Part shown: positions 56,201 through 63,101 of the stretch, in pieces
How positions within the stretch are numbered: the first letter of the stretch is position 1
Layout: each line of letters opens with the position of its first letter
NCBI GenBank assembly: GCA_009103225.1
Contig: RHPI01001715.1
Location: 381,898-444,998, forward strand
Origin: Chlorokybus atmophyticus
Taxonomy: Eukaryota > Streptophyta > Chlorokybophyceae > Chlorokybales > Chlorokybaceae
Direction of reading: 5' to 3'
DNA length: 63,101 nt
The notes under the pieces: model-generated
Database searches by the model: none
Told to the model about the DNA's origin: nothing
Seen by the model: the letters and a program-made list of their open reading frames with translations, nothing else
Program-made: the position numbers and the translations under genes

Positions 56201-57646
56201 CTCCCTCCATCTCCTTCTACGAAGAGGTCTTGCGTCAGCCACTTTTTTACAACGCAGCTGTGGTTGACGAGAGCGGTCGTCCTTTGGGCGCTCGCCGCAG
56301 TCGGGCTCGTTGGCGAGAGTGGGCGGCCGCAGGGTTCTACCGTGTCGTGGACCTGTGGGATGAGATCTTGGGCTCTCCCTACCCGGCCTCCGTCCTTGCT
56401 CACTACGCCCCCACACGCACAGCTGAGTGCCTCGCGGAGCTGTGGTCGTGTATCCCCCCCATTTGGCGCTCTCTTCTCGATGCAGGCCCCTCCACCCCCG
56501 TCGCGGAGCAGTGGTGGGCGACGCTCTGGCCTGACGGCACGCTCAAAGCGGTTGTGTACATCTCCTCTGTCTCTCCCCCTGCCTGTGGGTGTTGCTTTCA
56601 CTCTTGGAGGGCCAGAAGGCAACTCCCTGTCAGCCCCAGTGGTGGACGTTCGCCTTCCCTTCAGCCAGCTGCGTAGGGTTCGTGTTCTTCCTCCCCCACT
56701 TCGCTGGAGGCAGCGTCCGGCAGTGGGCTCGCCAGCATGGAGGGACCTCTCCCCCCACTCCCGCTACTTGGGTTGGAACCTGGCAGGGGGGGCCCTTCTC
56801 TCAGACCTTCACGCTGACCCCGCCCTGACTGTGTGGGATCCCTCGCTCCCCCCCGCTCACTCCACCGCCTTCTCCTTGTGGGACTATTCCCCCAAGCTTG
56901 GGTACCGCACCCTCTGCTCTAGGCGCTCTCGCGCCCCTGTCCCCGCCACCTCTCGTTGGTCTCTGCTCTCCCTTGTTATCCCGTGGAAACCGCCTGTTTC
57001 CACACCTGAGGTGTGGCTTAACATTCACCGGCTACCCTTGTCTGGGAAAGTACGCTCGCTGTTGTGGTTACTTTCCCGCAAGGCCTTGTTCACTGGGGAT
57101 CGCCTCCGTCACATGGGCTTCCCGGCTGCCTGTCTTTCGTGCCTCCAGGAGGAGGTGGAGGACCCGTTGCATCTTTTTGTTCTCTGCCCCGTGGCCGAGG
57201 CGACGTGGTGCTGGCTGCGGGCCCTTTTCAGTCGTATGGGGTGGGTGGGGGTGGACTGCTCCCCTCTCTCTCTCCTCTTCGGTTTGGGCGACCAGCCTTC
57301 TCCCTCTCCATTCACCTCCCTCTGGCGCATTTTGCGTCCGCTTGCTCTTTGGCAACTATGGGCGGCCCGTTGCCGTGTTCAGTATGATGCAGCCCCTCCT
57401 TCTACGCTTCACGTTGTCGCTCGGCTGTCGGTCGATATGCACAGGCATATGCGGGACGCCTGGCTAGAGGTGTGCACGACACCCTTGAAGGAGGACGCCC
57501 GCCAGCAGGCCTTTTCCTCCTTCTCGTCCTCTTGGGGGGCGGGCTCCGTCTTGTGCACGTGTGTGTGGGTCCTCCCTTCCCCACACCTCATCTCCCATTA
57601 CCCCTTTCACTCATCGGCTTCTCCCTCTTCCCCTACCTCACTCTGA
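53230..57646 (+). pseudogene. LINE (L1-like) ORF2: APE endonuclease + reverse transcriptase + zf-RVT
   Basis: ATG at 53230 (MTDCLRDPLSISTWNVRSLN). The APE-type endonuclease motifs are present: STWNVRSLN, FLQETKLS, GGDWNAVEDP and LSDHRRVHIQL (53257-53970). Reverse transcriptase motifs are NWRPITLLPLHYKILAKAVA, LLMLDFEKAFDRLDW, RQGCPLAPSLFILASEAL and FEYADDFTIVL (YADD near 55430-55442). A TAA at 56020-56022 interrupts; the same frame resumes as KALAFAQLQRWGTEP to about 56580. A frameshift then moves the reading to the frame ending at 57646, where LLWLLSRKALFTGDRLRHMG and CLSCLQEEVEDPLHLFVLCP form the zinc-binding RVT domain. Otherwise well preserved. No poly-A tail or target-site duplication was found. 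Confidence 0.85.
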
Positions 57647-57819
57647 CTTCCGCACTCCTTTTCCCTCTCTCGTTTTTCTTCTCCCTGCTGACACTCGCTC
57701 TTCTCCCTGCTCTCTCACCTGTCTCCCTTGCTGTAGCTTAGCTCTCTCTACTCTTTAGCTGTCCTGCTTGTTTTGACTAGCTCTCTAGTACTTAGTTTTC
57801 ATTCGTAAGTGCTGGCTTG

Positions 57820-58158
57820 TGTAACGGTGTGCTACCTCCATAGAGGTTCCCCGCCCTTATTTAGGATTAAATAAGGGTCCCAACGGGATTATACAGCCTA
57901 TTAAGCCTTATTAGGGCCGTTAACCTAGTGTTAAGGCCCTAATGTAGTGTTACTTAACTATAACACTGATATCGACATGAGACATGAGTCTCATGTCGAT
58001 ATCAGCTGCATGGCGGCGCTGCTAACGCAGCGGCCGCCATAGCCAGAGGATCTTTTGCTCTGGCAACTGCCCCGGCAGTGGCGGCGGCGGCGGCGAGGCT
58101 GGTGGTGGTGTTGGGGTAGGGGATTAAAGGGAGGAGGGGCACACCCTCTCTCCTGACA
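57820..58158 (+). repeat. Candidate 5' LTR of the gypsy element
   Basis: It begins TGTAACGG (or TGTGTAACGG at 57818) and ends CTGACA directly before the primer binding site, giving the expected TG...CA ends and a length near 340 bp. It contains an AT-rich TATTTAGGATTAAATAAGG (possible TATA) and a perfect 18-bp hairpin. The 3' LTR lies outside the window, so the ends are inferred. Confidence 0.6.
57966..58005. repeat. Perfect 18-bp inverted repeat in the LTR
   Basis: CTGATATCGACATGAGAC (57966-57983), loop ATGA, GTCTCATGTCGATATCAG (57988-58005). The core TCGATATC recurs in the leader near 58643 and 58671. Confidence 0.9.
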
Positions 58159-58159
58159 T

Positions 58160-58176
58160 TGGTATCGGAGCACGGG
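58160..58176 (+). other. Primer binding site, initiator tRNA-Met type
   Basis: TGGTATCGGAGCACGGG starts two bases after the LTR end. It differs by one base from TGGTATCAGAGC, the usual plant PBS for initiator tRNA-Met. This supports both the LTR end and the element's orientation. Confidence 0.65.
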
Positions 58177-58986
58177 CGGCAAGGGGCCTGTGGGAGGGGC
58201 GGCGGCAGGCGGCAGGCACTGCAGGGGCGGCGGCAGGCACTGCGTCGGCAGGCGGCACTGCGGCGGCAAACTAGCGGTAGTTAAAAGTTTTGTTTGGTTT
58301 AACTGTTGTAGTTAAACGCTGCTGCTGGTGCCTAGCCTAGCCTAGCCTAGCCTATGCATGCCATGCCATGCCATGCCTAACTTGTCCTAGTTTAGTTGTT
58401 ATTGTGTGAAGGGGGGCGGCCATCCAGGCCCCTCCCTGAAGCATTGCATCCAAGCACATAACATAGTAATCATATATTGTTTACTATAATCTTTGTGTGC
58501 TAACCACCACGTGGATTCGTGGTGGTGAAGGGCTTTTTATCTATTTTTTTGGATAAATTCCCTTGGGGGCAGTTCGGTGGCAACATCGACTGTCTCGGTA
58601 CCGCCAGTCAGTGCGGTGAGGCCGCCAGAATTTTTCTGTGCGGTCGATATCAAACTCACAACTCACAACTTGTCGATATCGGCCTGTAGGGCTGATTCAA
58701 CGAGATTTTGGCACTTTGGGTGTCAATTGTGATTGTAAGTTGAGCTGGGTTGTACAAAGTGAAAACTTTGAGCAGCCATAGCTCGTGAGCCGTCGCGTGC
58801 ATTCGCGTGCGGTTTGTTGCACAGTGATTGTCTAGTTGAGAGGTGTGTGGAGAGCTCTTGTTTGGGCTGAATACTCCACGTTTACCCCTCCAAACTTGAC
58901 AGGACAAAATCACTAGTATTCGACGTTTTCATAGTGCACAACTTTCCGTGTTTGTGCACTATTTGAACAGTGTTATCCTTGGGCAG
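58177..58986 (+). other. Long untranslated leader of the gypsy element
   Basis: About 810 nt between PBS and gag ATG, with GGCGGCAGGC-type repeats (58198-58268), four CCTAG units (58331-58350), CCATG units (58360-58376) and several short upstream ATGs. No protein is supported. Confidence 0.5.
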
Positions 58987-60453
58987 ATGTCTGACCAAGG
59001 AGAGGGAGGTGAAAAGTACTTCACCGTCCCTGATTCATCATCCTCATATGAGCCATCCAGTGATGACAAAGTGAGGGACTCGGACACGAGTGAGAGCTAT
59101 AAGCTCACTGACAGTGACAAGGAAGAAGAGGCTAAGCAAGATAGCGAAGCTTCCCCCGACCTGTCTACCCACAGTGAGCCAGCTGTAATGGACACACCGA
59201 GTGTCATTGGCGGAGCCATTGAAAAGTATGCGCGCGAGCGCAAGACTTTACTTGACGCCCACCCGCAGCTTCGTCAAGAAGTGTGGGATGCATGGGCGCA
59301 GAAGGTTCGTAATGGCTATGAAACAGATTTTGCCACTCTCCCTCGCACTAGTAAGGAGATGGTGATCCGCATGATTGAGCACGAGTTGACGAACAATGTT
59401 CCGCCACTCGTGCGTGGTGATCCAAAAGTGGCTGCTCTGATGGCCGTCTACGATAGGCCGCTCCCATACGAAGGGAAGCGGATGGCGTTTGAGGCCTTAG
59501 CCAACTTGATGGTTGAAACGCAGCAGCGTTGCAAGGATGTGTTCTGGTACTTGGGACCTAACTTGGAAAATAAGTTGGCTGGCCGAGTGAAGTTGGAGGC
59601 ACGCCTCGATGCGATGCAATCTGAGTTGATGGCGCTGCGTCAGCAAGTAGCGGGTGCTGCTTCATCAGTTGGCGCATCAGTGGGGCTGCCGGTTACGGCA
59701 TTGAACAAACCTGAAAAGTTCAAGCCTAACGGTAGTGTAAGTATCCATGATTGGGTGGTGACTGTCGAACATTACCTGACAGCGCTAAAGCGCCCGGTGG
59801 GTGAGCACGTTGCCGTTGCTGAGTTGCTTATGCCATCTGATGCTCTCGCCGAGTGGGCACGACAAACAGAGCATGGCGCTGTGAAGACAGTACCAGCACT
59901 GTTTCAGTTTCTGATGGAGCGCTATGGTGGCATGGATCCGGCTACTCAGGCTCGTAACAAACTTAGCAAGTTGCGACAGAATGGTCGAGCAGCATCAGTG
60001 TATCTGCAGGAGTTCCAAGCATTAGTTGGTCGTGCCAATAGCGGCCTGATGCCTATGGACAAAGCTGAGCAGTTCGAGTTGTACAAGCGTGGCTTGGATG
60101 CGCGTGTTCGCGATCAGCTGCAGTACAACACTGCAACGGGGCTTCCTTGGGTTCCTGATGACTTGGCCAAGCTGCAAAAGCTAAGTGTTTACCTGTACAA
60201 TGATGACACGGTCGTGCAGGAAAAGTCGAACGTGACAGCTATGGCCAAGCCGCAAGGGGGGGAAATAAAGCGCTATCCTCCGCCGAGTGTACATGTGGCG
60301 AAGAAAGCGAAGACATTCGCTCCTCGAATTGGTGGTACGTCTGCTGGTAATGCACCTACTGCAGCTCGCACCTGTTTCATCTGCCATCAGCCGGGTCACG
60401 TTGCAAAGGCCTGTCCTACGAAGGCGAAGGGCAAAGCCAAGAAGGTTGAATAG
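58987..60453 (+). CDS. gag: Gypsy Gag polyprotein
   Basis: ATG 58987 gives 488 aa. The N-terminus (residues 1-75) is acidic and Ser/Asp/Glu-rich, followed by a helical region with a coiled coil around LEARLDAMQSELMALRQQVA. The capsid (retrotrans_gag-like) part includes FKPNGSVSIHDWVVTVEHYL and RNKLSKLRQNGRAASVYLQE. One CCHC zinc knuckle, CFICHQPGHVAKAC, sits before a Lys-rich tail (TKAKGKAKKVE). It ends at TAG 60451-60453, beyond which the same frame stays open into pol. GC content and codon choice are lower in GC than the LINE next to it. Confidence 0.9.
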   Translation: MSDQGEGGEKYFTVPDSSSSYEPSSDDKVRDSDTSESYKLTDSDKEEEAKQDSEASPDLSTHSEPAVMDTPSVIGGAIEKYARERKTLLDAHPQLRQEVWDAWAQKVRNGYETDFATLPRTSKEMVIRMIEHELTNNVPPLVRGDPKVAALMAVYDRPLPYEGKRMAFEALANLMVETQQRCKDVFWYLGPNLENKLAGRVKLEARLDAMQSELMALRQQVAGAASSVGASVGLPVTALNKPEKFKPNGSVSIHDWVVTVEHYLTALKRPVGEHVAVAELLMPSDALAEWARQTEHGAVKTVPALFQFLMERYGGMDPATQARNKLSKLRQNGRAASVYLQEFQALVGRANSGLMPMDKAEQFELYKRGLDARVRDQLQYNTATGLPWVPDDLAKLQKLSVYLYNDDTVVQEKSNVTAMAKPQGGEIKRYPPPSVHVAKKAKTFAPRIGGTSAGNAPTAARTCFICHQPGHVAKACPTKAKGKAKKVE

Positions 60454-63101
60454 GATTACGCTGTGGCTGATGTAGCAAAGGTTGATAGTCAGTTGCTTGA
60501 GATACAAGCAGTTAACTGGTTTGATAATCTGTCTCAAATGCATGTAATGACGCATGCATGGCAAACACATCACAAGTTACCACTGTTTGATGTTGCAACA
60601 GTGGAAGCAAATACTTGTGTACTGGTACATGTGAAATTTAACATGCTTACCGACGTGTTGCACACATTGAGTGAATTGCAATGTAAACACAGATCCCTGA
60701 GTGTGGTAGCAATGGTGCCAAAATATCATGGCCCATGGTTGAAGTATACTCGAGGGGGTACTGTTTTAAAACAATTCACCAAGCGCGAGACTGGGACAAT
60801 TCGATTATCAGCAATATTAATCAACCCCCGCATTAGTCACGGATTCTTGGCTACCTTTCAAGGACGAGTGGTACCTTTGTTGTGGACATTCAGTGGCACA
60901 ATGCAAGGTGTGAATAGCTCGTTTTTGATTGACACTGGTGCGACACACAACTTCGTGGACGAGCAATGGGTTGCGCGCAATAAAATCATGCGCAAACCCT
61001 CAGCATTTTCGGCTGCCGGTGCTGGGGGTACATTGCCAGTGACGGGAGAAGTAAAATTGAAGGTTAAAATTGGTAATTATTATGCCAATCTTGCCTTTAT
61101 AGTAGTAGCAATCAACATATCTGGTGTTGATGTGGTACTAGGCCAAGAATGGCAAAATAATGTCACAATGACATTGGATACGGGTGCACGCTTGTGCACA
61201 GTAAAGAAAGGCGGTAAGCGGATTACATTGTCTGTGAAAGGGTCGCATAGCTTGGAATTCAAGCAACCCGACCCTGCGTTACTCACGGCACTACAGGTGA
61301 AACGTGCGTTGCGCAAAAACACACCGGCTTTTCTGGTACATTTGTCTTCATCAGATGACATTGCGCCGGGTAGTACTGAAGGTGTGGCAGACCTCATTGA
61401 GGAATATCAAGATGTGTTCTCAGATGAGTTGCCGGGCTTGCCTCCTGACCGAGGTGTCGGACACACTATACCATTAATTCCTGATAGTGATCCTCCTTTT
61501 CGGCCAATATATAGGCTAAGCCCTAGAGAAAGGGGGGAAATGGAAACACAAATCAAGGAGTTATTGGAAAAAGGATTGATTGAACCAAGTTCTTCACCCT
61601 TTGGCGCACCCATCCTATTTGTGATGAAAAAGAATGGAAAATTGCGCATGTGTGTGGACTATCGTGCTTTAAACAAAATCACGGTGAAAAATCGATACCC
61701 GTTGCCACGGATTGATGACGTGTTTGATAAACTATCAGGTAATGCATACTTCAGTACATTAGACCTGACAAGTGGATATCATCAGATCCGAATTCATTCC
61801 GCTGATGTCTATAAGACAGCTTTCAGAACACCTTCGGGCCATTATCAATACAAAGTGCTACCCTTTGGATTGACGAATGCGCCTGCTGTGTTTCAGAAGG
61901 AAATGAATAAAATTTTCGGTAATATACTTGGCAAGTATGTTATGGTTTACTTGGATGACATTATTGTCTTTAGTAAAACCAAAGAGGAACATAAGCAACA
62001 CTTAGAAGCGGTGTTTACTTTGTTGCGGAAGCATCATTTATTTGCCAGCCTTGCAAAATGTGACTTTTGCAAATCGGAGTTACCATTCTTGGGACATGTT
62101 GTGAGTGGTGCGGGTGTAAAGCCTGACCCTCGCAAGGTGCAAGTTGTCAAGAATTGGCCTCAACCCAAAAATATTCATCAACTGAGATCATTTTTGGGAT
62201 TGGCAAATTATTTTCGCAAATTTATGATGGGTTATTCTACAGTTGTAATGCCCTTGACTAAATTGTTGCGAAAGGACGCGCCATTTTCTTGGACGTCAGA
62301 CCAAGAAGCTGCTATGCAACAAGTGAAGTTAGCATTAACTTCAGCTCCAGTATTGGCATTGCCAAATTGGGATAAACATTTCACTGTGGTCAGTGATGCT
62401 TCCACCCTTGGGTGTGGTGCAGTACTACTGCAAGACGGCAGACCATGTGCTTATGAAAGTAGGAAGTTTATCCCAGCGGAGGTAAACTACACTACTACTG
62501 AGCAAGAGTTGCTTGGTGTCGTACATGCTCTCGAAACTTGGCGATGTTACTTAGAGGGAGTTCAGTTCACAGTGGTGACTGATCACAACCCATTAGTATA
62601 CTTCTCAACGCAGCTGACCTTGTCACGTAGGCAAGCTCGCTGGAATGAGTTTCTGTCGCGATTTACTTTTGAATGGGTATATCGGCCTGGCAGAACTAAT
62701 GTGGCAGATCCTTTAAGTCGCTGTCCGTCATTATTGGCAGTTATGCGTGCGCAATTGCTTGCGACGCAAGTTACATTGCCCGCTAATGATGCATTTGTGC
62801 AATCTGTTTTGCATGGGTATTCCTTAGACCCATGGTTCTCACGGCAAGAGAATATACAACAGCTTGAAGCACGAGACAACTTGTATTATATGGGTGCTAG
62901 CTTGGTGATACCTGACCATGCTGGGCTACGCATGCAATGCATAGCTGATGTACACGACCCACCGTACGCTGGGCACTTTGGAAATCGCAAGACTACCAAG
63001 GCAGCGCAACAGCTGTACTGGTGGCCATCGTTGCCTGTTGACGTAAAGCGTTATGTTGACACCTGTGACAAATGTCAGCGTGACAAGCCGTTACGTCAGA
63101 A
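60454..63101 (+). CDS. pol: Gypsy Pol polyprotein (protease, RT, RNase H, integrase start), cut by window end
   Basis: Open for about 882 codons in the gag frame, no stop before the window end. About 155 residues precede the aspartic protease FLIDTGATHNFV...VDVVLGQEWQ (60920-61155). Reverse transcriptase: EPSSSPFGAPILFVMKKNGK, LRMCVDYRALNKITVKNRYP, TSGYHQIRIHSADVYKTAFR, LPFGLTNAPAVFQ and YLDDIIVFSKT (YLDD 61948-61959). RNase H: VVSDASTLGCGAVLLQ, TTTEQELLGVVHALETW and VTDHNPLVYF. The integrase zinc-binding part is partly visible: H..PYAGHFGNRKT, LYWWPSLPVDVKRYV and CDKCQ. All catalytic motifs look intact, so this is likely a young element. Its own possible start is ATG 60538. Confidence 0.92.

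Noticed and set aside
50911-60453. Several in-frame TAGs (LINE ORF1, gag/pol) might mean TAG is reassigned to Gln, as in some ulvophyte algae.
   Set aside because: LSM2 and FNTB both end normally at TAG exactly where the families end, and the dynein and gypsy relics also contain TGA and TAA stops, so the standard code fits.
1-63101. CRISPR arrays, operons, rRNA and tRNA genes.
   Set aside because: The spliced eukaryotic gene structure excludes the prokaryotic features; no rRNA segments or convincing tRNA cloverleafs were seen by eye, though a covariance-model scan was not possible.

Overview
The window is nuclear DNA of a green-lineage eukaryote, most likely a streptophyte (charophyte-grade) alga. 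Host genes carry many short GT-AG introns. The predicted proteins match land-plant families closely: an SDI1/MS5-type TPR protein, an ATP synthase 24 kDa (FAd/MGP1)-like subunit and a plant-type farnesyltransferase beta. Several upstream regions carry telo-box and E2F-like motifs. The species cannot be named from the sequence. There are four N gaps, each next to a poly-C or poly-G run, and the window itself starts in poly-C.

Layout. 0-10 kb is a compact gene cluster: a partial Gly-rich first exon (-), LSM2 (+), a Siva-like Cys-rich protein (-), the SUMO ligase NSE2/MMS21 (+) and protein farnesyltransferase beta (+). 10-14.7 kb is gene-poor, with an AT-rich island. 14.8-17.7 kb is the SDI1/MS5-like TPR gene (+). 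17.7-24 kb is repeat-like: two diverged copies of an unknown minus-strand exon set and an ORF with a restriction-like endonuclease signature. 24.6-26.3 kb is a decayed axonemal dynein intermediate chain gene (DNAI1/IC78 type). 27.0-30.2 kb holds a divergent pair: ATP synthase 24 kDa-like (-) and a conserved protein of unknown function (+). 33.5-36.1 kb is a 10-exon gene for a secreted protein of unknown family. From about 36.5 kb onward the DNA is mostly transposon-derived.

Mobile DNA. At 39.9-44.05 kb (-) lies a degenerate Ty3/gypsy element that carries a cytosine-5 DNA methyltransferase domain between protease and reverse transcriptase, with heat-shock-element-like arrays in its LTR-like region. 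At 44.05-47.8 kb (-) are the gag and LTR-like part of a related element. Next come a 260-bp tandem duplication, a copia gag fragment, a broken APE-type LINE (50.3-57.7 kb, +), and the 5' two thirds of a well-preserved gypsy element (57.8 kb to the window end, +). In that last element gag and pol share one reading frame and are separated by a single UAG.

The host genes do not form one pathway. They cover RNA decay/splicing (LSM2), DNA repair (NSE2), protein prenylation (FNTB), mitochondrial energy metabolism and possibly sulfur/meiosis regulation. The dead dynein gene suggests that this copy of an outer-arm flagellar component is no longer needed. Translations and exon joins were worked out by eye; where exon phases close exactly I treat the model as reliable.
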